DNA from: an uncultured Lachnospiraceae bacterium | GTDB lineage: Bacteria > Bacillota > Clostridia > Lachnospirales > Lachnospiraceae | Direction of reading: 5' to 3' | DNA length: 64,000 nucleotides | NCBI GenBank assembly: GCA_902801415.1 | Contig: CADCIK010000004.1 | Coordinates: forward strand, 84,913 to 148,912 | Shown here: piece by piece, positions 35,347 to 45,061 of the stretch | How positions within the stretch are numbered: the first letter of the stretch is position 1 | Layout of the letters: every line of letters begins with the position of its first letter | Translations under genes and position numbers: made by a program | The notes under the pieces: generated by a model | Databases searched by the model: none | What the model was told of the DNA's origin: nothing | What the model saw: the letters and a program-made list of their open reading frames with translations, nothing else

Positions 35347-37599
35347 TTAAAAAGGACTCACCGGGTCAAAATCGAACTGCACCTGTACCTGCGGATCTCT
35401 CCCGATCCGGATCAGGTAGGCGATAAAAGCCTCCGCGCGGTCTTTACATCTCACCAGTTTATCATAATTTTCATCCTTGATATAGAGAACATATCTGTAT
35501 TGGTCACGGATCTTGGAAAGAGACGCCTGGGCGGGTCCGATCACCAGCGCGTTCGGGTCATCCCGCACAAACAGTTCCCGCAGCTGTCCGGCCAGCCCCT
35601 CCGCCTTATCCTCATCCCTGGCCTGGAGCTGCACGCACAGCATGTGGGCAGCCGGGGGATACATAAGAAGCGAGCGATAGCGCATCTCCTCTCTATAAAA
35701 TCCCTCATAATCCTGCGCCGCCGCGTACTGGACCGCGTAATTCTCCGGCTGGTAGGTCTGGATCACGACCCTGCCCGAGGTATCGCCTCTGCCGGCCCGC
35801 CCGGCGGCCTGCGTCAGGAGCTGGAAGGTTCTCTCCGCAGCCCTGTAGTCTCCTGCATAGAGAGAAAGATCCGCCAGCAGGATCCCCACCAGCGTGACAC
35901 CCGGGAAGTCATGTCCTTTTACGATCATCTGTGTGCCCACCAGGAAATCCGCCTCTCTGTTCGCGAAGGCGGACAGGATCCTGTCGTAACTCCCCTTCTT
36001 CGTAGTCGTGTCCGCGTCAAGCCGCAGGACTCTGGCGCCGGGAAACCGCATTTTCAGGTGTTCCTCGATCTGCTCCGTTCCTGCCCGGAAGCCGGAAATA
36101 TAGGGCGACCCGCACTCCGGGCATTCCCTGACGCCCGGCCTTTCGTATCCGCAGTAGTGGCAGACCAGCCGCCCGTTCTTGTGAAGGGACAAAGAGACTT
36201 CGCAGTGCGGGCATTTGATGACCGTCCCGCAGGACCTGCAGGATACAAATCCCGCGATACCGCGCCTGTTGAGAAAGAGGATCGCCTGCTCTTTTCTGGC
36301 AAGTCTGTCCTCCAGGAGGCTTTGCAGCTGCTCCGACAGGATAGAACGGTTTCCGTTTCTGAGCTCCTGCCGCAGATCCGCGATCTCCACATCGGGCAGT
36401 GTTCCGCCCGTCAGCCGCTCCGTCAGCCTGTACAGACGGTACTCGCCCTTCTCCGCCTTGTAATATGTATCCAGCGAAGGCGTCGCGCTTCCCAGCACAA
36501 CGCACGCTTTCTTGAGCCTGGCCAGTTCCTCGGCCACTTCCCTCGTGTGATACTTGGGCATAGACTCATTTTTATAGCTGCCCTCATGCTCCTCGTCGAT
36601 CACGATGACGCCCAGATCGGAAAAAGGCGTAAAGAGCGCGCTCCGGGGACCTATGATCACGTCGATCTCGCCGCGCCTTGCCCGCTCCCACTGATCCGCC
36701 TTCTCGCTCTCAGAGAGCGACGAGTTCATCACAGACACCTTCTCGCCAAAATACTGATAGAACCGCAGCAGAGTCTGATAGGTCAGCGCGATCTCCGGGA
36801 TCAGCATGATCGCCTTTTTCCCGCGCGCGCAGATGCCTCGGATAATGGAGATATAGACTTCCGTCTTTCCGCTGCCCGTAATGCCGTGGATCAGGCTCAC
36901 TGTGCTCCGTCCCGCGTCAAAATCCCCAAGGACGCCGTCCACGATCTCTTTCTGCGCCGCGCTGAGCTCTCTGTGCGCCGCCTCTTTATTCTGAAATGTG
37001 ACCGGGTTTCGAAAGGACTCCTCCTCCCGTACTTCGATCACGCCGGCTGCCGCCATTGCGCGGATCACCGGAGCCGTAATGTGGAGTTTACTCACCACAA
37101 GGCTGTAAGGCTGTCTGGGCACTTCGAGCAGCTCCCGCAGCAGGCGCTCGCGCGCCACCTGATGTTTGCGCGTATAGACTTCCAGCTGTTTCAGCGCCTC
37201 TTCCCGGGAGAGCTTCAGCTCGATCTCCCTTGTCCGGACGGGTTTTCCGGGCTTTCTGGAAGTCAGGACCGTCTTGAGCGCCGCTGCCATCGTCGATCCA
37301 TAGCGGTTCTTCATCCAGGCCGCCAGGGCAATTGCATCCGCCCCGTCTTCATCCTCGCTGTAACCGCTGTCGCTGACGGGCAGCTCCGCGATCTCCTTGA
37401 TCTTTTCAGGCGGAAGGTCACAATCGTCCTTGAGCGCTATGACATATCCCTTGCGGATCCCGTTGTGAGTGCCGAAGGGTACCATAACAAGGCTCCCGGG
37501 CTGCAGGACCTGCTGCATGCGCCCGGGAACCCTGTATGTAAACGGTCTGTCCAGTTTGTTGTAGGCGATATCGATGATGACCTCTGCGTATCTGCTCAA
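35347..37599 (-). CDS. priA: Primosomal protein N' (PriA helicase)
   Basis: DNA helicase that reloads the replisome at stalled forks. It has 750 residues: an N-terminal DNA-binding domain, the helicase core with Walker A GITGSGKTEVY and DEEH box, a zinc-binding region with eight cysteines (CRSCG, CPHC, CHYCG, CPECG), and the C-terminal helicase lobe with TQMIVKGHDFPGV. The start is taken as TTG at 37599 because GGGAGGAAG lies just upstream and the protein then begins SRYAEVIIDIAYNKLDRPFTYRVP; a GTG ten codons earlier is the alternative. It lies 63 bases after murE. Confidence 0.94.
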   Translation of the reverse strand: MSRYAEVIIDIAYNKLDRPFTYRVPGRMQQVLQPGSLVMVPFGTHNGIRKGYVIALKDDCDLPPEKIKEIAELPVSDSGYSEDEDGADAIALAAWMKNRYGSTMAAALKTVLTSRKPGKPVRTREIELKLSREEALKQLEVYTRKHQVARERLLRELLEVPRQPYSLVVSKLHITAPVIRAMAAAGVIEVREEESFRNPVTFQNKEAAHRELSAAQKEIVDGVLGDFDAGRSTVSLIHGITGSGKTEVYISIIRGICARGKKAIMLIPEIALTYQTLLRFYQYFGEKVSVMNSSLSESEKADQWERARRGEIDVIIGPRSALFTPFSDLGVIVIDEEHEGSYKNESMPKYHTREVAEELARLKKACVVLGSATPSLDTYYKAEKGEYRLYRLTERLTGGTLPDVEIADLRQELRNGNRSILSEQLQSLLEDRLARKEQAILFLNRRGIAGFVSCRSCGTVIKCPHCEVSLSLHKNGRLVCHYCGYERPGVRECPECGSPYISGFRAGTEQIEEHLKMRFPGARVLRLDADTTTKKGSYDRILSAFANREADFLVGTQMIVKGHDFPGVTLVGILLADLSLYAGDYRAAERTFQLLTQAAGRAGRGDTSGRVVIQTYQPENYAVQYAAAQDYEGFYREEMRYRSLLMYPPAAHMLCVQLQARDEDKAEGLAGQLRELFVRDDPNALVIGPAQASLSKIRDQYRYVLYIKDENYDKLVRCKDRAEAFIAYLIRIGRDPQVQVQFDFDPVSPF

Positions 37600-37662
37600 T
37601 CTTCCTCCCGATCCATCCGTTTTCCGCACTCCGCGCGGAGAGTCTTTCCGTTCCTGTCAGTT

Positions 37663-39183
37663 TTACTCCTCTGCAAGGATCTCCCTGATCAGAACGCGCT
37701 CATCCATGGGATACTTGTGTCCCTTGATCTCCTGATAATCCTCGTGACCCTTGCCGGCCAGTACGACGATGTCGCCGGGCTCCCCGTTGCGGATCGCGTA
37801 GCGGATGGCGTCCTTTCTGTCCGGAATAGTGACATACTTGCCGTCCGTTCGGGATATGCCGGTCACGATGTCCTCAATGATCGCCATCGGCTCCTCGTTC
37901 CTGGGGTTGTCCGATGTGATGATGCTCAGCTCAGCCAGTCTTCCGCTGACTTCGCCCATCTCAAACCTGCGGAGTTTGGAGCGGTTGCCCCCGCATCCGA
38001 ACAGGCATACCAGCCTGTGGGGTTCATACTCGCGAAGCGTCGTAAGAAGGCTCTCCAGCGCCATTGCGTTGTGCGCGTAATCAATCAGAAGCGTGAATTC
38101 GTCGCTGACCTTAACCATCTCGATCCTGCCTCTGACGTGTACCTTAAGGAGCGCCTTCTGGATCTCCTCCGGAGTTACGCCGAAGTGTCTGCAGACCGCG
38201 ATCGCGCAGAGCGCGTTGTAAACGCTGAAGCGGCCGGGAGCCGGCACTTCCGCGCGGAACTTCATAAGACCGTCCACATCAAATGCCACACCCAGTTCAC
38301 CCGGCTCTTTGATCAGCGTGAGATCTTTCGCGTACAGGTCGGCAGAGGGCGTAAAGCCGTACGTCTCCACGCTGCATGTATGTCCGTCGCAGACTCTCTT
38401 GTAATAGGGGTCGTCCGCGTTGAAGATCCCCACCTTGCACTGCCGGAACAGAAGGCTCTTGCAGTTGAGATAATCGTCAAAATCCTTGTGCTCGTTGGGA
38501 CCGATGTGGTCGGGAGACAGGTTGGTGAAGATACCTATATCGAACAGGAATCCCTGTGTCCTGTGCATCATCAGGGCCTGGGAAGAAACCTCCATGACGA
38601 CCGCCTGCATGCCCGCGTCCGCCATATCGCGGAAGGTCTTCTGCAGAACAGTGGACTCCGGCGTCGTATTATTGGCGGGGATCCGCACGTCTCCATAGAG
38701 GATCTCGATCGTGCCGATCAGGCCGACCCTGAACCCGGCCGCTTCCAGGATGGACTTGACCATATAGGTTGTGGTCGTCTTGCCCTTGGTGCCCGTGACG
38801 CCGATGATCTTCATCTCCGACGCGGGGTTCTTGTAGTAAGCCGCTGCGATATAGGCCATGGCATAGCGCGTATCCTGCACGCGGATGATCACCGGCTCTT
38901 TGACCGGCGTCTTTCCCTCGATGTCAGACAGATCCAGGTCTTTCTGCACGACCAGCGCCGCAGCGCCGTCAAGAAGAGCCTGTCTCGCGAACTCATGTCC
39001 GTCCCGCACCGCGCCTACGATACAGAAAAACAGGCAGTCCGGCGTGATCTTTCTGGAATCGTTGACGATCTCTGTGACCTCTGCCGCGCGGAGCTCGCGG
39101 GCTCTGTCGGGGTCTGTAATGACTTCGCCTGCCAGTGTATTGAAATGATAATCCAGTTTACTGATCAGTTCTGCGATCTTCAT
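37663..39183 (-). CDS. murE: UDP-MurNAc-tripeptide synthetase MurE (meso-DAP type)
   Basis: Adds the third amino acid to UDP-MurNAc-L-Ala-D-Glu in the cytoplasm. It has 506 residues with the ATP-binding GVTGTKGKTTTT, the central NLSPDHIG region and GCGGNRSKLRR. The DNPRNEEP motif near residue 415 is the mark of enzymes that add meso-diaminopimelate rather than lysine. AGGAGA precedes the ATG. It lies apart from the division cluster, between recJ and priA. Confidence 0.95.
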   Translation of the reverse strand: MKIAELISKLDYHFNTLAGEVITDPDRARELRAAEVTEIVNDSRKITPDCLFFCIVGAVRDGHEFARQALLDGAAALVVQKDLDLSDIEGKTPVKEPVIIRVQDTRYAMAYIAAAYYKNPASEMKIIGVTGTKGKTTTTYMVKSILEAAGFRVGLIGTIEILYGDVRIPANNTTPESTVLQKTFRDMADAGMQAVVMEVSSQALMMHRTQGFLFDIGIFTNLSPDHIGPNEHKDFDDYLNCKSLLFRQCKVGIFNADDPYYKRVCDGHTCSVETYGFTPSADLYAKDLTLIKEPGELGVAFDVDGLMKFRAEVPAPGRFSVYNALCAIAVCRHFGVTPEEIQKALLKVHVRGRIEMVKVSDEFTLLIDYAHNAMALESLLTTLREYEPHRLVCLFGCGGNRSKLRRFEMGEVSGRLAELSIITSDNPRNEEPMAIIEDIVTGISRTDGKYVTIPDRKDAIRYAIRNGEPGDIVVLAGKGHEDYQEIKGHKYPMDERVLIREILAEE

Positions 39184-39193
39184 ATGCTGTCTC

Positions 39194-41005
39194 CTAACTG
39201 TGAATTCTATAATCTTTCACCACATACTGCATACTGTCCCTGCCGTTCCATGAATTGATATCGGGATAATATACCATGTCTATTGTAACATTTCCTGCGC
39301 CTCTGAGAAGACCCTCGAGGGCTCCTCTTCCGGCTTCTTCCTCAATATTTTGACTCCAGGACTGCGCGTCCTCAAAGCGGATCAGGTCCATTCTGAAGCC
39401 CATGTCGTCCTCGGCTCCCAAGCGGATCACATTCCGGTTCCTTCCCATCACTCTGGCAGTCACAAGACGGATATTTCTGGTGACAAACAGAGGCTTGGGA
39501 TTCTCATTGCCGCAGGGCTCCAGTTTCTCCAGTTCCCTGGTGACCGCTATATTGAGAAATCTGGGAGGAAGTTCCATATCCACCCGGATCACCTCCTGCA
39601 GGTCCTCTTCACGAAGACTGCAGTTTTCTTCCACTCTGCGTGAAAACTCAGCCAGATTCTCCTCTTTCATAGTCAGTCCCGCCGCCATCTTGTGCCCGCC
39701 GTACTTGATAAAGAGGTCTTCGCAGGCGTTCATCCCCGCGTACATGTCGTAGTTCTCGACGGATCGTCCGGACCCCTTCAGGATCCCGTCTCCGGTATCA
39801 GTCAGCACAAAGACAGGTCTGTGGCGGCTCTCCTTGATGCGGCCCGCTATGATCCCGGCAAGTGACTCATGGCAGTCCCTCAGAAGGAGCACCATGATTT
39901 TTCTGTCCGCAAGATGTTCTTTTTCGATCAGCTCCTCTGCCGCCGCGGTGCCTTCCAAAGTCATGCTCTTGCGGCTGTCATTGAGGTCTTTGAGCTGCTG
40001 AGCGGTCCGCAGCGCGGACGCGGCGTCCCTTTCCATGAACAGTTCCAGTCCTCTGTGCGCGCTGTCCAGTCTTCCGGTGGCATTGAGACAGGGACCAATC
40101 ATAAATCCCGCATGGTAACAGTTGAGTCTGGTCCCCGCAAGTCCCGTCACCCGCAGCAGCGCCTGCAATCCCGGATTCCGGGAAACAGCAGCCTCTTCGA
40201 GTCCTTCGCGGACAAGGATCCTGTTCTCTTCGCGAAGGGGCATGACGTCGCATACCGTCGCGAGGCCGGCAAAGGGAAGAAGATATCTTTCCAGCTCGCG
40301 GTATTCCGGTCCGGATGTCCCTCCATAGATCCTGTCGGCAAGAAGCATACAGAGCTTGTAGGCGACCACCGCGCCGCAGATATCCGGGAAGGGATAGGGT
40401 TCCGCCCCGGTCACCTCCGTCGGGATCTTGGGGTCGACCACTGCCTGCGCCGGCGGGATGATCCAGGATCTTGTTCCGTCCGGCCGGACCTTGAAGGGAA
40501 CTTCGTGGTGATCTGTCACAATGACAGTCATTCCCAATTCCCCTGCGGTCCTCAGCGGATCCGAGGCCGCGATCCCGTTATCACATGTCAGGATCGTATC
40601 CACGCCATGATCTGCCGCATCGCGGACCAGCCTCTCATTGATGCCGTATCCGTCCGTGAGGCGCTCCGGAAGCACAGCGTCCGCATGGCCTCCGAATTGA
40701 CAGAGAGAGTACCACAGAATATAGGAAGAGCAGATCCCGTCCACATCATAGTCGCCAATGATCCGGATCCGTTTGCCTTCCCGGATCTTGCGCGCAAGGA
40801 TTTCCGCCGCTTTTTCCGCATCCGGAAGAAGACGCGGGTCGTAAAGATCCTTCAGTCCGCCCTTCAGAAAGCGCATTGTACCATCCGTGCCGATCACATC
40901 CCGGTTGCGGATCAGTCTGGCCAGGATCGGGGAGATCCCGCATTCCTGCGATATCCTGTTAAAATCCGCCCGCTTGGCGGTCACGATCCACTTATTCTTT
41001 CTCAA
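39194..41005 (-). CDS. recJ: Single-stranded-DNA-specific exonuclease RecJ
   Basis: 5'-3' exonuclease in recombination and mismatch repair. It has 603 residues: a DHH phosphoesterase domain (IIGDYDVDGICSSYIL, CDNGIAASDPL, VIVTDHHEVP), a DHHA1 domain with KYGGHKMAAGLTM, and a C-terminal OB fold. It starts with TTG at 41005; an in-frame stop lies shortly upstream and a GAGGTG motif precedes it. It begins just after the secDF terminator, and no clear promoter was found in the 30-base gap. Confidence 0.94.
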   Translation of the reverse strand: MRKNKWIVTAKRADFNRISQECGISPILARLIRNRDVIGTDGTMRFLKGGLKDLYDPRLLPDAEKAAEILARKIREGKRIRIIGDYDVDGICSSYILWYSLCQFGGHADAVLPERLTDGYGINERLVRDAADHGVDTILTCDNGIAASDPLRTAGELGMTVIVTDHHEVPFKVRPDGTRSWIIPPAQAVVDPKIPTEVTGAEPYPFPDICGAVVAYKLCMLLADRIYGGTSGPEYRELERYLLPFAGLATVCDVMPLREENRILVREGLEEAAVSRNPGLQALLRVTGLAGTRLNCYHAGFMIGPCLNATGRLDSAHRGLELFMERDAASALRTAQQLKDLNDSRKSMTLEGTAAAEELIEKEHLADRKIMVLLLRDCHESLAGIIAGRIKESRHRPVFVLTDTGDGILKGSGRSVENYDMYAGMNACEDLFIKYGGHKMAAGLTMKEENLAEFSRRVEENCSLREEDLQEVIRVDMELPPRFLNIAVTRELEKLEPCGNENPKPLFVTRNIRLVTARVMGRNRNVIRLGAEDDMGFRMDLIRFEDAQSWSQNIEEEAGRGALEGLLRGAGNVTIDMVYYPDINSWNGRDSMQYVVKDYRIHS

Positions 41006-41043
41006 ACCACTTGCACCTCATTGGACCTGTTCCTGTGAAAAAG

Positions 41044-41074
41044 CGAGGGAACGGACGCTCGATCCGTTCCCTCG
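41044..41074 (-). terminator. Terminator of secDF
   Basis: Minus-strand CGAGGGAACGGA and its complement surround a 7-base loop, followed by CTTTTTC, 17 bases past the secDF stop. Confidence 0.9.
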
Positions 41075-41090
41075 GGTAACTCATTCTATG

Positions 41091-43508
41091 TCAGACGGTA
41101 ATTTTCGCCTTATTCTTCTCCTCGATCTCTTTCTGTCTCTGGAGCTTTCTCTCCTTCTTGGAGAGGTTGGAGCTTCCCTTCTTCTTCTTGGAAGAGGAGT
41201 TTCCGCTGCTGCCGCCCTTTGTGCTGTCGCTGCTGCCCGCGGAAGGAGTGCTGTCCTTTTTGGAAGCGATCCTGGTGCGGAGCAGATGCCACAGGGGACC
41301 AGCGATACATACAGAAGACCAACATCCTGCTACGATACCTACCATAAGAGGAAGAGCGAACTCCTTGACGGAGGCAACGCCGAAGATGTACAGAGCCAGG
41401 ACCATAAAGAAGGTGGTCAGGGAAGTAAAGATACTTCTGGAAAGGGTCTGGCTGACACTGGTGTTGACGATTTCTTCCAGTGAGGTTCCGGCTTTTCTAG
41501 CATGCAGGTTCTCACGGACACGGTCGAATACGACGATGGTCGCGTTGATCGAGTAACCTACGATCGTCAGCATACACGCGATGAAAGTGCTGCCGACAGA
41601 AATTCTGATCAGAGCGTAAGCCGCAAGAACGACAAGGCAGTCATGCGCAAGGCAGATGACAGAGGAAGCGCCGAAGCGTGCATCCTTGAAACGGAACCAG
41701 ATGTAGATCAGCATCAGGACCAGCGCTACGATGACCGCGTTGAACGCCGCGTTCTTCATCTCGGAAGAGATCGTGGAGCTGATGGTCTCGGATGTGATAT
41801 TGTCCTTGTCTACCTGGAATGTATCCTGCAGAGCTACTGCAAGTGCTGTACCCTTTTCCTCATCAAGTTCCTGGGTCTTGAAGATCACTTCGCTGCTGCC
41901 CGCGACTTTCTGTACCTGCGGGCTGCTGTCGCCGGTCGCTTCCACGATCACGGGAAGGACCTTTTCGTTGATCTCATCAAGGCTCATGTCCTCGTTGAAG
42001 GTGACATTTGTAGATGTACCGCCGACGAAGTCAAGGCTGTAGTTCAGAGCGCCTTTGCCGCTTCCGGCGTTCATGCCCATACCGGCAAGTCCCGCGATGA
42101 TCAGAACCGCGGAGATCGCGAATACGATCTTTCTCTTGGAGACAAAATTGATGACCTTGACATCTCTGCCTGTTCCGTAAAGTTTAGCGTCCTGTGCGCC
42201 AAGCGCATAGAAGATGTTCATGAGAAGCCTTGTTACAAACAGGGCTGTGAACATGGATACAACGATACCGATGGCCAGCGTATAAGCAAAGCCCTTGATA
42301 GTACCGGATCCGAGGAATGCAAGAACTGCCGCAGCGATCAGGGTTGTGACGTTGCCGTCGATGATCGCGGAAAGCGCCTTGTCATAGCCGCCCTTCATGG
42401 CGGTCTTTACGGTCTTGCCCGCGTGGATCTCCTCACGGATACGGGCGAAGATGATAACGTTCGCGTCGACTGCCATACCGATGGAGAGCAGGATACCTGC
42501 GATTCCGGGCAGTGTCAGTGTTACGTCAAACGCGTTCAGGACGATCGTGACGATCAGGATATAGATGCAAAGTGCGAGTGCTGCGCAAAAGCCGGGCAGC
42601 CAGTAGATCGCGATCATCAGGAGAGCGACCAGCGCAAAACCGAGGATACCGGCTGTCTTACTGGTTCTGATCGCATCCTGTCCAAGCTGTGCACCTACGA
42701 TCTGGGAACGGAGTCTCTGCAGTTCAACTTTCAGTCCACCGATACGGATGTTGGAAGCAAGGCTCTCTGCCTCTTCGATCGTGTTCTCACCGGTGATGAC
42801 AGCGCGGCCGTCTGTGATCGCCGCCTGTACTCTGGGAACACTGATAAATCTGCCGTCATAATAGATACCGATCGTCTCGCCTGCTGCATACGCCTTAGTC
42901 GTAGCGTCCGCGAACTTCTTCTTTCCCTCATCCGTGAAGGTCAGGGAAACGACGATCTGCTGGTTGTTCATATTGTCATTCTGGTAGCCGGCTTTAGCTT
43001 CCTGCACATCGGTACCTTCCAGGATTGCGTCGCCGTCCGCGATGATCTGCTTGAGATCCTTGGTAAGTACATAGTCGACATTGCCGTCAGCATCCTGGCC
43101 AAGCTGATAGTTCTGATTTCCGTTCTCATCTGTCTGTCTGATGAAATACAAAGAGCCGGGCTGACCCAGTTCGTTGAGGATCTTGTTGGTCTCTTCAACG
43201 CCTGAAATGCCGGGGATCTCGATGTTGATACGATCAGATCCTTCCGTGTAAACCTGTGCCTCAGTGCTGTACTGGTCGACACGCTGCTGAAGCTTATAGA
43301 CGGTATCCGCCATATCCTCATCAGTCGGAGTCTGTTCTCCCACCGCTTCATACGTAATGCTGGCGCCGCCCGCAAGGTCAAGGCCGAGCTTGATGTTGTG
43401 ATACGATCCTCTGTGCCCATCGCCGAAACCGACCAGAGCGGTAAAGGCCATAAGACCGGTGATGACCGCTGTTAAGATCAGCGCGATGACTGCTCTCGAT
43501 TTGTTCAT
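41091..43508 (-). CDS. secDF: SecD-SecF fusion protein translocase subunit
   Basis: Proton-driven membrane protein that helps pull proteins through SecYEG. It has 805 residues with SecD and SecF halves joined: twelve predicted helices, SecD motifs KLGLDLAGGASITYE and IGMAVDANVIIFARIREE, and SecF motifs LDFVGGTSTNVTF and GYSINATIVVFDRVREN. The ATG at 43508 follows AAGGAGATG; an upstream open frame is not family-like. The C-terminus has a ~50-residue Lys/Ser-rich cytoplasmic tail (GSSNLSKKERKLQRQKEIEE). It is transcribed alone from its own promoter. Confidence 0.96.
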   Translation of the reverse strand: MNKSRAVIALILTAVITGLMAFTALVGFGDGHRGSYHNIKLGLDLAGGASITYEAVGEQTPTDEDMADTVYKLQQRVDQYSTEAQVYTEGSDRINIEIPGISGVEETNKILNELGQPGSLYFIRQTDENGNQNYQLGQDADGNVDYVLTKDLKQIIADGDAILEGTDVQEAKAGYQNDNMNNQQIVVSLTFTDEGKKKFADATTKAYAAGETIGIYYDGRFISVPRVQAAITDGRAVITGENTIEEAESLASNIRIGGLKVELQRLRSQIVGAQLGQDAIRTSKTAGILGFALVALLMIAIYWLPGFCAALALCIYILIVTIVLNAFDVTLTLPGIAGILLSIGMAVDANVIIFARIREEIHAGKTVKTAMKGGYDKALSAIIDGNVTTLIAAAVLAFLGSGTIKGFAYTLAIGIVVSMFTALFVTRLLMNIFYALGAQDAKLYGTGRDVKVINFVSKRKIVFAISAVLIIAGLAGMGMNAGSGKGALNYSLDFVGGTSTNVTFNEDMSLDEINEKVLPVIVEATGDSSPQVQKVAGSSEVIFKTQELDEEKGTALAVALQDTFQVDKDNITSETISSTISSEMKNAAFNAVIVALVLMLIYIWFRFKDARFGASSVICLAHDCLVVLAAYALIRISVGSTFIACMLTIVGYSINATIVVFDRVRENLHARKAGTSLEEIVNTSVSQTLSRSIFTSLTTFFMVLALYIFGVASVKEFALPLMVGIVAGCWSSVCIAGPLWHLLRTRIASKKDSTPSAGSSDSTKGGSSGNSSSKKKKGSSNLSKKERKLQRQKEIEEKNKAKITV

Positions 43509-43569
43509 GTTACATCTCCTTCTATCTTTCCTGGCTGTATGTTTTCTAAAAATGGCTACAACCTTTGAA

Positions 43570-43598
43570 ATTATAGCACAAATAAAGATAATGTAAAA
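43570..43598 (-). promoter_or_regulatory. Promoter of secDF
   Basis: Minus-strand TTTTAC (43593-43598) and TATAAT (43570-43575) are 17 bases apart; the -10 is extended (TGCTATAAT). Confidence 0.7.
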
Positions 43599-43683
43599 TG
43601 TTTTCTTCCCTGTATCGGGCACAGATTGCGCATAATACGGACGCACGAGCCTGTTTACGACCGGTCTGCCCCGTCCCGCGCTA

Positions 43684-43712
43684 TTGAATTTACAGTCCCG
43701 CTGCATTAGACT
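43684..43712 (+). promoter_or_regulatory. Possible promoter of the sfp-like gene
   Basis: TTGAAT (43684-43689) and TAGACT (43707-43712) are 17 bases apart, 24 bases before the ATG. The -10 matches only four of six positions. Confidence 0.45.
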
Positions 43713-43736
43713 TGGTCTTGGGAGGACGGAACAGGT

Positions 43737-44387
43737 ATGATTACGAAGGTCACCATACTGCATACAGATCTGCGAGTTGAATGCGGCCTTGCTGCAGACG
43801 GGGCTCTTTCCAGGAAGGACCTGGTCCGCCTGGAGTCTGCTTGTGCCCGCAGGCTTACGGCCTCCGCTCTCTCACTTTTTCTCGGAAGGGATCCGTCTGA
43901 AGATGACCTCCGCGGAGAAGCGCGAACGCCGGAAGGCAAACCGTATTTTCCCGCTTTTTCTGATTTTCATTACAGCATTTCCCATTCCGGCGGTCTCGTC
44001 GTATGCGCGGCTTGGAACCGGCCGGTCGGGATCGATCTGCAAATGATCCCCTCAGATCCGGAGAAGACCCTGAAGGTCGCAGGCAGATTCTTTTCCGTCA
44101 GAGAACAGAACGCGCTGCAGAAGCTGCAGGCAGAAGATCCCGAAGCGATGCTCCGCCTCTTTGCCCGTTTCTGGACTGCAAGAGAAAGCTATATCAAGCT
44201 GACAGGCAGGGGACTTGCGGAACCGTTTGACAACTATTACCCCGATCTTGCAGAAAACCGCATTTACACAAAAAGCGGCGAGACTTTCTGTCTCACCGCC
44301 TGCACTGCATCTGATGGATATTGCATGACCCTCTGCAGCCATGCGCCGCTCTTTCCGGATGATATTGTCTATCAGCCGGTCCTTTGA
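43737..44387 (+). CDS. Sfp-type 4'-phosphopantetheinyl transferase
   Basis: Moves phosphopantetheine from CoA to a serine of carrier proteins. It has 216 residues. YSISHSGGLVVCAAW at 79-93, PVGIDLQMI at 96-104, RFFSVREQNALQ at 117-128 and FWTARESYIKLTGRGL at 145-160 match the Sfp family. The metal-binding motif normally reads GIDIE; here Glu is Gln102, while Asp100 and Glu150 are kept. GGGAGG precedes the ATG. No polyketide or peptide synthetase lies in the window, so the partner may be AcpP or a distant cluster. The last 16 bases overlap the convergent recombinase gene. Confidence 0.88.
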   Translation: MITKVTILHTDLRVECGLAADGALSRKDLVRLESACARRLTASALSLFLGRDPSEDDLRGEARTPEGKPYFPAFSDFHYSISHSGGLVVCAAWNRPVGIDLQMIPSDPEKTLKVAGRFFSVREQNALQKLQAEDPEAMLRLFARFWTARESYIKLTGRGLAEPFDNYYPDLAENRIYTKSGETFCLTACTASDGYCMTLCSHAPLFPDDIVYQPVL

Positions 44388-44995
44388 TCACTCCCATTCA
44401 GCTCCCGCTCATAGTCTCTTACTCTGCTGTAGAACGTCGACCTCGATACGCTGCACAGCGCAGCTGCTTCGTGCGCCTTGATATCTCCCGCTCTCCATCT
44501 CTTATAAATGCGCGAAAAGTTATCCGGCAGTTCCTTGACCGGTCTTCCGAACACGACGCCTCTGGCTTTAGCCGCCTCTATTCCTTCTTTCTGCCTGCTT
44601 TTTATATTGGTCCGTTCGTTTTCCGCAACAAAAGAAAGCACCTGCAGGACTATATCGCTGAGAAAAGTACCTACCAGGTCCTTTCCCCTCCTCGTATCGA
44701 GAAGCGGCATCTCGATCACGACAATATCCACTTCCTTCACGCGCGTCAGAAACCGCCACTGCTCCACAACTTCCTGATAGTTTCTCCCCAGTCTGTCGAT
44801 GCTCTTGATATAGACCAGGTCGTTCTTTTTCAGTTTGCGGACCATTTTTTTGTACATGGGCCGTTCGAAATCTTTGCCTGACTGCTTGTCCATGTAGATG
44901 CATTTCTCAGGTACTTCTACATTTCTCATGGCGATCATCTGTCTGTCTTCATTTTGCTCTTTGCTGCTGACACGTACGTATCCATATATGCTCAT
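44372..44995 (-). CDS. Serine site-specific recombinase (resolvase/invertase family)
   Basis: Small serine recombinase of 207 residues. The catalytic domain has YGYVRVSSKEQNEDRQ with the nucleophile serine at 9 or 10, IKSIDRLGRNYQE, the helix containing FVAENERTNIKSRQKEGI, and a C-terminal helix-turn-helix (HEAAALCSVSRSTFYSRVRDYE, about 175-196). No transposase, terminal repeats or invertible segment is visible nearby. GGAGG precedes the ATG and its promoter carries a palindrome. It may be a stranded mobile-element gene or act elsewhere on the chromosome. Confidence 0.9.
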   Translation of the reverse strand: MSIYGYVRVSSKEQNEDRQMIAMRNVEVPEKCIYMDKQSGKDFERPMYKKMVRKLKKNDLVYIKSIDRLGRNYQEVVEQWRFLTRVKEVDIVVIEMPLLDTRRGKDLVGTFLSDIVLQVLSFVAENERTNIKSRQKEGIEAAKARGVVFGRPVKELPDNFSRIYKRWRAGDIKAHEAAALCSVSRSTFYSRVRDYERELNGSDQRTG

Positions 44996-45023
44996 GATGT
45001 CTATCCTCCGTTGTATTTATGCA

Positions 45024-45061
45024 TATTCTCAGAGAATAACACGCTCTGAAATATACATCAA
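45024..45061 (-). promoter_or_regulatory. Promoter and palindromic operator of the serine recombinase
   Basis: Minus-strand TTGATG (45056-45061) and TATTCT (45033-45038) are 17 bases apart. The perfect 15-base palindrome TATTCTCAGAGAATA (45024-45038) covers the -10 and the likely start site. Confidence 0.65.

Noticed and set aside
35500-39258. 1252-codon open frame on the plus strand opposite priA and murE
   Set aside because: It runs antisense to two well-conserved genes, has an Arg/His/Asp-rich mirror composition and no ribosome site. It results from codon bias in GC-rich genes.
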